Below, in pieces: positions 35,248 to 43,644 of a stretch of 64,000 bases of DNA. A program made the position numbers and the translations under genes. Position 1 is the stretch's first letter. The number at the start of each line of letters is the position of its first letter. The notes below the pieces were generated by a model. That model was not told where the DNA came from, searched no databases, and saw only the letters and a list, made by a program, of their open reading frames with translations. Origin of the DNA: Pradoshia sp. D12 (GTDB lineage: Bacteria > Bacillota > Bacilli > Bacillales > Pradoshiaceae); assembly GCF_008935075.1 (NCBI RefSeq), contig NZ_CP044545.1:1639501-1703500 (forward strand), in the 5' to 3' direction.

Positions 35248-35261
35248 AGAAAACGCTTACA
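35248..35261. promoter_or_regulatory. cre/LacI-type operator between divergent permease genes
   Basis: AGAAAACGCTTACA matches 13 of 14 cre positions, about half way between the starts of lplC-like (35090, minus) and lplB-like (35371, plus). Confidence 0.65.
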
Positions 35262-35370
35262 AAAAGCTGTTAATTCAGCAATCTAACAGGATGATTATAG
35301 ACGTTACTTGAAATTTTCTTTAATTTTAAAATCAGGAACATTGAAGTAAGAAAAAGGAGGGATGTTTTTG

Positions 35371-36357
35371 ATGAAGGATACAGCGGTTGTCGTCAAAGAT
35401 GATCCGCAGGGAACAGCAACACTCCATAAAAGAACTGGGGTGAAGAATTTGAGCAAAAGGTTCATAACGAACCTCATTAAATATAAATTTCTTTATTTAA
35501 TGTTGTTACCTGGTCTGTTGTATTTTATTATCTTCAAGTACTTTCCTATGGGAGGATTAATCATCGCTTTTCAGGATTATCAGCCTTTCCTGGGAATCAG
35601 CGAAAGTCCATGGGTGGGATTTAAACATTTTATTCGCTTATTTACAGAACCAACATTTTTTACATTATTATCAAATACATTAATACTTTTTGCATTAAAC
35701 CTGTTTATTTTTTTCCCGATCCCTATCATTCTCGCGCTCATGTTAAATGAAGTAAGAATAAAAATGTTCAAGAATGCAATACAAACAGTCATTTATATTC
35801 CGCATTTTATGTCATGGGTCATTATTGTTTCTATTTCTTATGTATTTTTAACAACCGATGGGGGCATTGTTAATGAAATGCTTGCCCAGCTTGGAGGTCA
35901 GAAGGTTGATTTCTTAACGGATGGTGCCTGGACTAGAGCAATTTATATACTTCAGATTATATGGAAGGAAATGGGTTGGTCGACAATCATTTATCTTGCA
36001 GCAGTAACAGCGGTTGACCCTCAGCTTTATGAAGCGGCTAAGATGGATGGAGCGAATAGATTAAGGCAGATATGGCATGTTACTCTTCCCGCCATTCGTC
36101 CTGTAATCATCATTCTTTTAATCTTGAAAATTGGACAAACACTTGATTTAGGATTTGAACACGTTTATCTTCTATTAAACTCATTGAACCGTGAAATGGT
36201 AGAAATCTTTGACACGTATGTGTATACGGCTGGATTGAAAAATGGACAATTAAGCTATAGTACTGCTGTTGGTTTATTTAAAGGGTTGGTCGGACTTGTT
36301 CTAGTCATAGGTGCCAACAAACTCGCCAAGAAGTTTGGAGAGGATGGGTTGTATTGA
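35371..36357 (+). CDS. ABC sugar permease, LplB/YteP-like
   Basis: 328 residues with six membrane segments, N-terminal motif LPGLLYFIIFKYFPMGGLIIAFQDY characteristic of LplB/YteP permeases, and EAA loop PQLYEAAKMDGANRLRQI. ATG 35371 lies nine bases from AAAGGAGGG; ATG 35362 abuts that site. Works with the binding protein at 37092–38588 and the divergently encoded LplC-like permease to import complex pectin oligosaccharides. No ATPase gene nearby. Confidence 0.92.
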   Translation: MKDTAVVVKDDPQGTATLHKRTGVKNLSKRFITNLIKYKFLYLMLLPGLLYFIIFKYFPMGGLIIAFQDYQPFLGISESPWVGFKHFIRLFTEPTFFTLLSNTLILFALNLFIFFPIPIILALMLNEVRIKMFKNAIQTVIYIPHFMSWVIIVSISYVFLTTDGGIVNEMLAQLGGQKVDFLTDGAWTRAIYILQIIWKEMGWSTIIYLAAVTAVDPQLYEAAKMDGANRLRQIWHVTLPAIRPVIIILLILKIGQTLDLGFEHVYLLLNSLNREMVEIFDTYVYTAGLKNGQLSYSTAVGLFKGLVGLVLVIGANKLAKKFGEDGLY

Positions 36358-36358
36358 A

Positions 36359-36376
36359 AATGATAGCGCTATCATT
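36359..36376. promoter_or_regulatory. Perfect 18-bp palindromic operator
   Basis: AATGATAGCGCTATCATT is its own reverse complement with central CG, as in LacI-family operators; its 14-bp core TGATAGCGCTATCA fits 13 of 14 cre positions. It starts one base after the lplB-like stop and ends five bases before the ribosome site of the yesL-like gene. Confidence 0.8.
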
Positions 36377-36393
36377 ATGTGGAGGGGAAAGAA

Positions 36394-37020
36394 ATGGATA
36401 GGTTTGGTGAGGGTTTAAACAATGCGTGTAATTTTGTCCTCATGTTGGTTTATCTGCAACTCTTATGGTGCCTCTTTACATTAGCAGGTGCTGTAGTTGC
36501 AGGAATAGGACCATCCACTTGCGCGATGTTTACCGTTTTACGTAAATGGATCCGTGGAGATAAGGATATTCCGATTTTTAAAACATTCCTTAAAGTCTAT
36601 CGAACAGAATTTAAAGAAGCTAATCTTATCGCGATTGGCTATATGGCGGCTGGAATTATTCTGTATATAGATTTATTGTATATAGAATCACAAGCTTTAA
36701 GAGGGCTTTTGATTGTAATAGGATTTCTCTATCTGATTTCACTACTATTTATTTTTCCGATGCTGGTTCATTATGAATTGGAGAAGGTTCGAGATAAGCT
36801 GAAATATTCCTTGATTATTGGTATTTCGTATCTGCAATACTCACTGATTTTGATTATCATGCTAGGTGTTGTCTACTTTTTTCTCTTCATGATACCAGGT
36901 ATTTTAACTTTTATAGGTATTAGTATTGGCGCATATCTCATTATGTGGATGACGCATCAGGTCTTTAAGAAGATAGAACTTCAAACAACTTATGTACAAA
37001 AAGAAGAAAAGGTTTCCTAG
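36394..37020 (+). CDS. YesL-family (DUF624) membrane protein
   Basis: 208 residues, about five membrane segments. N-terminus MDRFGEGLNNACNFVLML and IGPSTCAMFTVLRKWIRGDKDIPIFKTFLKVYR are the DUF624/YesL signature. These proteins accompany rhamnogalacturonan transporters in Bacillus; molecular role unknown. ATG 36394 follows GGAGGGG; a GTG at 36379 overlaps that site. Lies between permease and binding protein. Confidence 0.9.
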   Translation: MDRFGEGLNNACNFVLMLVYLQLLWCLFTLAGAVVAGIGPSTCAMFTVLRKWIRGDKDIPIFKTFLKVYRTEFKEANLIAIGYMAAGIILYIDLLYIESQALRGLLIVIGFLYLISLLFIFPMLVHYELEKVRDKLKYSLIIGISYLQYSLILIIMLGVVYFFLFMIPGILTFIGISIGAYLIMWMTHQVFKKIELQTTYVQKEEKVS

Positions 37021-37091
37021 CGAGAGAGGAGGCGGAATAACAAATCTGCTTTTAACAATATAATCTAATTTTTTATATAGGAGGAATGGAA

Positions 37092-38588
37092 ATGAAAAAA
37101 GCAAGCGGAAAATTATTGGCTTTATTGGCTGCTTCCCAGTTAGCGTTGTCTGCATGTTCAAATGATCAAGATACAAGCGGTGAGAGTTTTGCTGCTGATT
37201 CAAAAGTAGACGTTACTTGGACAGCGATTCTACATACCGCATCACCGCCGACGGATGTTATACATGAAAAAATTGAGAAGTTAACCAATTCCGATATTAC
37301 GTTTAACTGGGTGCCAGATGCCTCCAAAGAAGAAAGAATAACCGCAGCCCTAGCATCTGGAGAGCTCTCGGAAATTGTGTCTTTAACCATGCTTACAAAT
37401 TCATCTGTCAGACAATCCTTAAAATCCGGAATGTTCTGGGATGTTGAGAAGTATCTCGATGACTATGAAAATTTAAAAATGATTTCAAAAGATATGCGAA
37501 AGGCAGCTTCCATTGATGGGAAATTATATGGTGTGCCATTTCAAAAGGATTTAGCTCGATCCGGCTTATTGCTCCGTAAAGACTGGTTAGATAAGCTCGG
37601 ATTAGATGTACCAACAAATTTAGACGAATTATACGAAGTAGCTAAAGCGTTTACAGAGGATGATCCGGACGGAAATGGGAAGGATGATACGTTTGGTTTT
37701 AGTGACCGTAATGAACTGAAATACGGTAGTTTTAAAACGCTTAGTTCATATTTTGGTGCTCCAAATACTTGGGCTGTAGATGAGTCAGGAAAATTCTCCG
37801 CGGAATTTGAAACGCAAGCATATAGAGACACGATGAAATATTCCAGAGACTTATATAAAAATGGGTATATGGACAGAGATTTCGCTGTAACACCGAAAAA
37901 TAATCAAATCGAAAAATTTGCACAAGGTAAGGCCGGTATCTTTACTGGATTGGTCAGCATAACTCAGTTACAAACCATGGCAGAGGGTATACAAGATGAA
38001 ATGGAAATTGTCCCTGTAAACAAAATAAAGAGCCCGGATGGAGAATATCATATTTGGTCTGAGAACAGTGGTGTTGGCGGGCTAATGGCATTCCCTAAAT
38101 CTGAAGTTAAATCAGAGAATCATCTGAAACGCCTATTACAATTCATTGATGATTTAATAGGTAAAGAGGCGTTTATGTTAATGACAGGCGGAATTGAAGG
38201 AACGCATTACGAATTTGGTGAAAATGAAGAGTTTAAAATTATAGATAATGATTTATGGCAAAAAGATGTCCAGCCTTTCTCAAGCTCACGTCCAAGTGAA
38301 ATTACTCATACACTCATAGATGGAAATCCTGGAAAACAAAAAGTAAACGAACAAATCAAAGAGAATGCGAGCTTTGCTGTATTAGATCCAACGCTTCCAC
38401 TGGAATCACAGACAGCAAATGAAAGAGGAACCGAACTTGAAAAGCTGATCATCGATGCTACTATTCAATATATTATGGGAGACATTGACGATAAAGGATT
38501 TGATGAGCAAGTTGAAAAGTGGAAAAAATCTGGCGGAGATGCCATGAAAGAAGAATTTGAAGCATCCTATAAGGAAACAAATTCCTAA
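37092..38588 (+). CDS. ABC sugar-binding lipoprotein, LplA-like
   Basis: 498 residues; lipoprotein signal with ALSAC (Cys about residue 21), then a large binding-protein domain (VDVTWTAILHTASPPTDVI; DPDGNGKDDTFGFSDRNELKYG; GKAGIFTGLVSITQLQTM). The DPDGNGKDDTFG Ca-loop-like stretch is common in LplA/YtcQ proteins. ATG 37092 is seven bases from AGGAGG; ATG 37086 is too close. Substrate-binding part of the importer made with the two Lpl-type permeases. Confidence 0.92.
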   Translation: MKKASGKLLALLAASQLALSACSNDQDTSGESFAADSKVDVTWTAILHTASPPTDVIHEKIEKLTNSDITFNWVPDASKEERITAALASGELSEIVSLTMLTNSSVRQSLKSGMFWDVEKYLDDYENLKMISKDMRKAASIDGKLYGVPFQKDLARSGLLLRKDWLDKLGLDVPTNLDELYEVAKAFTEDDPDGNGKDDTFGFSDRNELKYGSFKTLSSYFGAPNTWAVDESGKFSAEFETQAYRDTMKYSRDLYKNGYMDRDFAVTPKNNQIEKFAQGKAGIFTGLVSITQLQTMAEGIQDEMEIVPVNKIKSPDGEYHIWSENSGVGGLMAFPKSEVKSENHLKRLLQFIDDLIGKEAFMLMTGGIEGTHYEFGENEEFKIIDNDLWQKDVQPFSSSRPSEITHTLIDGNPGKQKVNEQIKENASFAVLDPTLPLESQTANERGTELEKLIIDATIQYIMGDIDDKGFDEQVEKWKKSGGDAMKEEFEASYKETNS

Positions 38589-38595
38589 AAAAACT

Positions 38596-38630
38596 AACAG
38601 TCCTTCTTTATTATACCGAGAAGGACTGTT
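38596..38630 (+). terminator. Hairpin after binding-protein gene
   Basis: AACAGTCCTTCT and AGAAGGACTGTT form a perfect 12-bp stem, but the tail TTATCC is not a T run. Probably a partial terminator or 3'-end stabiliser that sets a higher level of the binding protein than of the enzymes downstream. Confidence 0.7.
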
Positions 38631-38663
38631 TATCCATTATTACGACTGAGGGGTGAATCATTC

Positions 38664-40235
38664 TTGCCAATACAACCAGTTATTCATAACCCAATTCTTA
38701 CTGGGTTTAATCCAGATCCATGTATCATACGGGTAGATCAAGATTATTATATTGTCACATCTACCTTTGAATGGTTTCCAGGTGTACCGGTTTATCATTC
38801 AAAGGATTTATGCAATTGGAGGCACCTAGGGAATATTCTGACCGAGGTGAATTTCTCTGGGAATCCTGATTCATGCAGTATTTGGGCGCCGGCATTAAGC
38901 TATCATGAAGGTATTTATTATTTAGTCTATACGGATGTGAGAAGAAGTAAATTTCCATTCAAGGATGCTCATAATTACCTGATAACTGCGTCCGATATTA
39001 TGGGACCGTGGTCAGAACCTATTTATTTAAATAGTGGAAATTTTGATCCTTCATTGTTTCATGATGAAGACGGAAAGAAATGGCTGTTAAATGTACATTG
39101 GGATTATCGGATCGAAGGAAGAAATAAGTCTGTTGGAATTGTTATGCAAGAATTTTCCGCTGAAAAGAACAAATTAGTCGGCCCCATATTTAAAGTGTTT
39201 GACGGTACTGTTTTACGCAAGACGGAAGCTCCCCATCTTTACAGGCATAATGATTTCTATTATCTTGTGACAGCCGAGGGAGGAACAGGACGTACACATG
39301 CCGTTACTATTGTAAGATCAAAGGATATAATCGGCCCTTATGAAGTGGATCCTCAAAATCCCATGTTAACCTCGGCCAACAATCACGAATTAATGCTTCA
39401 AAAGGCTGGTCATGCAAGTCTTGTTTGCACACAAAACGAGGAATGGTATATCGCTCATTTATGCAGCCGACCTATTGATGGAAACTATTCCATTCTTGGC
39501 CGCGAAACAGCCCTGCAGCGTGTGTGCTGGAGTGATGATGGATGGCTTCGTCTGGCGTGCGGTGGAAATGAACCGGAAGTAGAAGTACAGGCTCCAGCAT
39601 TAACGCCGCATCCATTTCCGTCAGATAATCAAGATTTTGATGATTTTGACAATCTGCAACTGCATAAATGTTGGAATACGCTTAGAATGGCACCAAAAGA
39701 AGAATGGTGCAGCTTATCCGAAAGGAAAAGCCATTTGCGGATTAGAGGCGGTGAGTCCCTTCACTCCTTGCACGAGCAGCATCTGATTGCAAGAAGACAA
39801 GAGGATCTAAAATGTGAAGTGGAAACATCAATTGAGTTTGAACCAGATACATTTTTACAAATGGCAGGGCTTGTGCTCTATTTCAATACGGATAATTACG
39901 TTTATTTTTATATATCCAGAGATGAAGTGGTAGGAAAATGCCTTCAGATCATGCAGTGTGTAAAAGGTGATTTTAGTGTATGCAACCAGGTCTATTCGAT
40001 AGAAGGCAGCCAAGTATGCGTATTGAAAGCAACGATAGAAGGTACGATGGCCAGATTTTTTTACAAGACGAATGTGAAGGATTGGACTGCAGTTAAAGAA
40101 CCTATCAGCATTTCCCATCTTTCAGATGAAGGAAATGGTTTTACAGGTAACTTTGTTGGAATATGTGTACAGGATATGCAAGGAACAAAGAAGCATGCGG
40201 ATTTTGATTACTTTTCATATCGGAGGGGAAGTTGA
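38664..40235 (+). CDS. GH43 beta-xylosidase/arabinofuranosidase, intracellular
   Basis: 523 residues from TTG 38664 (GAGGGGTG eight bases upstream). Five-bladed propeller with the GH43 triad: base Asp in GFNPDPCIIR at about 18, pKa-modulating Asp in FDPSLFHDEDG at about 127, acid Glu in KTEAPHLY at about 188; then a C-terminal beta-sandwich (DDFDNLQLHKCWNTLR; FLQMAGLVLYFNTDNYVYFY) as in XynB-type enzymes. No signal peptide, so it trims xylose or arabinose side chains from imported fragments. Exact linkage not predictable. Confidence 0.9.
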   Translation: MPIQPVIHNPILTGFNPDPCIIRVDQDYYIVTSTFEWFPGVPVYHSKDLCNWRHLGNILTEVNFSGNPDSCSIWAPALSYHEGIYYLVYTDVRRSKFPFKDAHNYLITASDIMGPWSEPIYLNSGNFDPSLFHDEDGKKWLLNVHWDYRIEGRNKSVGIVMQEFSAEKNKLVGPIFKVFDGTVLRKTEAPHLYRHNDFYYLVTAEGGTGRTHAVTIVRSKDIIGPYEVDPQNPMLTSANNHELMLQKAGHASLVCTQNEEWYIAHLCSRPIDGNYSILGRETALQRVCWSDDGWLRLACGGNEPEVEVQAPALTPHPFPSDNQDFDDFDNLQLHKCWNTLRMAPKEEWCSLSERKSHLRIRGGESLHSLHEQHLIARRQEDLKCEVETSIEFEPDTFLQMAGLVLYFNTDNYVYFYISRDEVVGKCLQIMQCVKGDFSVCNQVYSIEGSQVCVLKATIEGTMARFFYKTNVKDWTAVKEPISISHLSDEGNGFTGNFVGICVQDMQGTKKHADFDYFSYRRGS

Positions 40236-41356
40236 TGGAGAAAACAGCCACGAAAAGTTGGGCACAAAGAATGGTAGATTCATGTATGGTGAGAAGGCCA
40301 TTATTGTCTTCGGGTGTTAATAATGATAAATGGTCTTATGATTATGGAGTGGTCCTAAAAGGAACAGAACTGGTTTGGAAGCAGACAGGAAATAGATCAT
40401 ATTTCAAATATATTAAGAAAAACATGGATGCTTTTGTGAACGAGGAAGGGGATATCCGCGAATATCGGCTCAGCCATTATAATATCGACCATATTAATAA
40501 TGGCAAGGTATTGATAACTCTTTATAAGGAAACTGGTGAGGAAAAATATAAAAAAGCTATTGATTTACTGCGCAGCCAATTGCGCACACATCCACGCACA
40601 TCACAGGGCGCCTTCTGGCATAAAAAAGTTTATCCTTATCAAATTTGGCTTGATGGATTATATATGGGATCTCCATTTTATGCAGAATATGCGATATTAT
40701 ACGAGGAAGAACGTGAGTATGATGATATAACCAAACAGTTTATCATATGTGCCGAGCATACGAAGGATCCCAAAACCGGGCTATTCTACCATGCATATGA
40801 TGAAAAAAAGGTCCAGCCGTGGTGTGATCCGGAAACAGGGCTTTCAAAGAATTTTTGGGGACGTTCAATGGGATGGTTTGTGATGGCCATAGTAGATGTA
40901 TTGGAAATACTTCCTGAAAATCAAAAAGACAGGGGTGAATTAATCTCCATTCTTCAAGGGGCGCTTCTGGCATTGAGAAATGTTCAGGATCCACAATCTA
41001 ATGTATGGTATCAGGTTCTTGACCAAGGTGACAGGAAAGGTAATTATCTTGAAGCATCAGCGTCCTGCATGATTGTATATGCGATTGCAAAGGGCATAAG
41101 GCTTGGTGTACTGAACGATGACTGGAAGGCGATTGCATCTAAGGCATATCAAGGAATTCTTGATGAATTTATAACCGTAACCGCTGAAGGACTTGTGAAT
41201 CTAAACAAAAATTGTCAGGTTGCAGGTCTCGGGGGGCCGGATAAACGAGATGGCACATTTGAATATTATATTAGCGAACCAATTATAACGAATGATTTAA
41301 AAGGAGTCGGAGCTTTTGTTCTTGCTGCAGCTGAAATGGAAAGGGGGGATTTATAA
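40235..41356 (+). CDS. GH105 unsaturated uronyl hydrolase (YesR/YteR-like, paralogue B)
   Basis: 373 residues; the start ATG overlaps the TGA of GH43 (TGATG), with GGAGGGG six bases upstream, so the two are coupled. GH105 marks: GAFWHKKVYPYQIWLDGLYMGSPF (catalytic Asp near 138), NFWGRSMGWFVMAIVDVLEIL, and a C-terminal YYISEPI. Cytoplasmic. Same family as 16757–17860 but clearly different in sequence, so the two copies may prefer different substrates (galacturonyl against rhamnogalacturonyl). Confidence 0.92.
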   Translation: MEKTATKSWAQRMVDSCMVRRPLLSSGVNNDKWSYDYGVVLKGTELVWKQTGNRSYFKYIKKNMDAFVNEEGDIREYRLSHYNIDHINNGKVLITLYKETGEEKYKKAIDLLRSQLRTHPRTSQGAFWHKKVYPYQIWLDGLYMGSPFYAEYAILYEEEREYDDITKQFIICAEHTKDPKTGLFYHAYDEKKVQPWCDPETGLSKNFWGRSMGWFVMAIVDVLEILPENQKDRGELISILQGALLALRNVQDPQSNVWYQVLDQGDRKGNYLEASASCMIVYAIAKGIRLGVLNDDWKAIASKAYQGILDEFITVTAEGLVNLNKNCQVAGLGGPDKRDGTFEYYISEPIITNDLKGVGAFVLAAAEMERGDL

Positions 41357-42715
41357 ATGAATCATGTCACCCATAGTTTCTATAATATTAACGATTTTGG
41401 AGCTGTTGATGATGGGGAAACCTTAAATACAAAAGCAATTAATGAGGCTATATTAGCTTGCTCGACAGATGGAGGGGGAACGGTCTATATACCTTCAGGA
41501 CGTTTTCTGACAGGTGCAGTGATATTAAAAAGTAACGTTCATTTATATCTCGAGGCTGGGGCCTACGTAACTTTTTCTAATGACTTAAATGAATATCCAG
41601 TTGTAACATCCAGGTGGGAAGGAGTAAAGAGGGAAGTGTATGCATCATGTCTATATGCAGAAGATGCAGAGAATATTTCTGTTACAGGACATGGAGTTTT
41701 AGATGGGAATGGCGAGTTTTGGTGGAAAATCTTCCGAAAGAATGAAAATAAGTATCCAAGACCAAAGCTGGTAAGTTTTGATTCATGTAAACATGTTTTG
41801 ATTGATGGGATCAAAATGATTAATTCTCCGAGTTGGACAGTTAATCCCATTTGCTGTGAGGATGTGACAGTCCATAATATATCCATTCTTAATCCGGCAG
41901 ATTCTCCTAATACAGATGGAATCAATCCAGAGTCTTGTCGGAATGTACGCATTTCTGATTGCCATATAGATGTAGGCGATGATTGTATAGCTATTAAGTC
42001 GGGAACGGAAGATACGTTAACCCGAGTGCCATGTGAGAATATTACTATTACAAATTGCACGATGATTCATGGTCACGGTGGAGTTGTGATAGGTAGCGAA
42101 ATGAGCGGGGATATTCGGAACGTGACTGTAATGAACTGTATATTCGAAGGGACTGACAGGGGAATCAGGTTGAAATCAAGGAGAGGACGCGGCGGGGTGG
42201 TAGAAGATATTCGTGTCTCCAATATTGTCATGAATGGAGTGATTTGTCCGTTTATTGCTAATCTTTATTACTATTGTGGACCAAGAGGAAAAGATAAGTA
42301 TGTCTACGATAAAAATCCCTATCCGGTAACTGAAGAAACACCGCAATTTAGGAGAATTCATTTTTCACATATAACAGCCCGTGAAGTGAGTGCGGCAGCT
42401 GGATTTTTATATGGTCTTGCAGAAAGATTTGTAGAAGACATTACATTTGATTATGTTACAGTTGCAATGGCTGAGGAAGCAGAGCCAGGATTGCCGGCAA
42501 TGATGGATGACCTTGAGCCGATGAAGCAGAGAGGATTCTTTTGTTCAAATGTTTCAAATATCCGTTTTAACCATGTTACAGTTGAGAACCACACTGGCCC
42601 AGCGTTTTATGTGGAAAATGCTCATAATATTGAACTATCCAATTGCCGTTCGAAAAATCCAATGGATGAGACAGATCCCCTATATGAGTTTAATAATGTC
42701 ACACTCATTGATTAG
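41357..42715 (+). CDS. GH28 polygalacturonase, intracellular (paralogue B)
   Basis: 452 residues, starting directly after the GH105 stop, with GGGGGGA as ribosome site. Motifs NTDGINPES, VGDDCIAIK, GHGGVVIGSEMSG and RGIRLKSRRGRGG are identical or nearly so to the protein at 10396–11739, and long blocks such as MINSPSWTVNPICCEDVTV are shared exactly, so this is a duplicate by copying or horizontal gain. No signal peptide. Releases galacturonate for the uxa genes downstream. Confidence 0.93.
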   Translation: MNHVTHSFYNINDFGAVDDGETLNTKAINEAILACSTDGGGTVYIPSGRFLTGAVILKSNVHLYLEAGAYVTFSNDLNEYPVVTSRWEGVKREVYASCLYAEDAENISVTGHGVLDGNGEFWWKIFRKNENKYPRPKLVSFDSCKHVLIDGIKMINSPSWTVNPICCEDVTVHNISILNPADSPNTDGINPESCRNVRISDCHIDVGDDCIAIKSGTEDTLTRVPCENITITNCTMIHGHGGVVIGSEMSGDIRNVTVMNCIFEGTDRGIRLKSRRGRGGVVEDIRVSNIVMNGVICPFIANLYYYCGPRGKDKYVYDKNPYPVTEETPQFRRIHFSHITAREVSAAAGFLYGLAERFVEDITFDYVTVAMAEEAEPGLPAMMDDLEPMKQRGFFCSNVSNIRFNHVTVENHTGPAFYVENAHNIELSNCRSKNPMDETDPLYEFNNVTLID

Positions 42716-42728
42716 GAGGATTTAGCAA

Positions 42729-43631
42729 ATGAATGAGACATTGCAGGGTGATAGAAGAGCGCTTCTATATTCCTTACTAGGAGATTTGCCTGAGCGTAGC
42801 AATACATTATCTTGTCGAAAAGTAAAAGAACTAGCCGTAGAAAATTATATGGTCGAAGTTATTTGGATAAATGAAGTAATACCGGCTTATTTTGCTCGGT
42901 CCCGTAATGTATCAGGGAAAATGCCAGTTGTAATGTTCAACCATTCTCACGGAGGTAATTATCATATTGGAAAAACAGAGTTGCTTCATAGTAGTACCTA
43001 TCTTCAATCAGAATCTTATGCTAAAGCACTGACGGATCTGGGATATGGTGTTTTATGTATGGACATGATTGGATTTGGAGAAAGGAAAGGGAAAACGGAA
43101 AGTGAATTGTTTAAGGAAATGATCTGGAAGGGTGAAGTTTTGTGGGGGAGAATGGTTTATGATAGCCTTCGTGGGCTTGATTATTTGGTTGAAAGAGAGG
43201 ATGTCGATTCTTCGAGAATAGCCACACTTGGCATGTCCATGGGTGGATTGATGTCATGGTGGCTTGCTGCTTTGGATACGCGAATACGAATCTGCATTGA
43301 TATCGCTGCCCAGGTTGAGGCGAATACATTAATCGCTTGCAGAGGTCTTGATCATCATGGTTTTTATTCTTATGTGCCAGGTCTATTAAAGTATTTCCAG
43401 ACATCGGAAATACAGAGTTTGATTGCACCTCGCCATCATCTTAGTCTGGTTGGTACGGATGATAAGCTGACCCCGCTTGCAGGTCTGGATATTATCGACG
43501 ACGAATTAAAATCAGTGTATGATAAGGCAGGATTTTCCGAATACTGGAAAATGATTCGCTACATGTGCGGCCATATTGAAACAAGCGGAATGCGAGAAGA
43601 TGTCCTTATGTTTTTAAAAAATCATTTATAG
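42729..43631 (+). CDS. Alpha/beta hydrolase, probable carbohydrate esterase
   Basis: 300 residues; nucleophile elbow GMSMGG (Ser at about 170), oxyanion region VVMFNHSHGGNYHIGK, Asp in GTDDKLTPL and His in CGHIETSGM. It belongs to the dienelactone-hydrolase/acetyl-esterase-like group found in pectin and xylan operons; it probably removes an ester group from imported oligosaccharides. Substrate not shown. RBS AGGAGGA eight bases upstream; ends just before the CE8–CE12 gene. Confidence 0.82.
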   Translation: MNETLQGDRRALLYSLLGDLPERSNTLSCRKVKELAVENYMVEVIWINEVIPAYFARSRNVSGKMPVVMFNHSHGGNYHIGKTELLHSSTYLQSESYAKALTDLGYGVLCMDMIGFGERKGKTESELFKEMIWKGEVLWGRMVYDSLRGLDYLVEREDVDSSRIATLGMSMGGLMSWWLAALDTRIRICIDIAAQVEANTLIACRGLDHHGFYSYVPGLLKYFQTSEIQSLIAPRHHLSLVGTDDKLTPLAGLDIIDDELKSVYDKAGFSEYWKMIRYMCGHIETSGMREDVLMFLKNHL

Positions 43632-43644
43632 GGTGTTGATTTGT

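Noticed and set aside
41563-42060. 165-codon minus-strand frame inside the second GH28 gene
   Set aside because: Shadow of a well-conserved gene; composition follows the complementary strand and no initiation signal is present.
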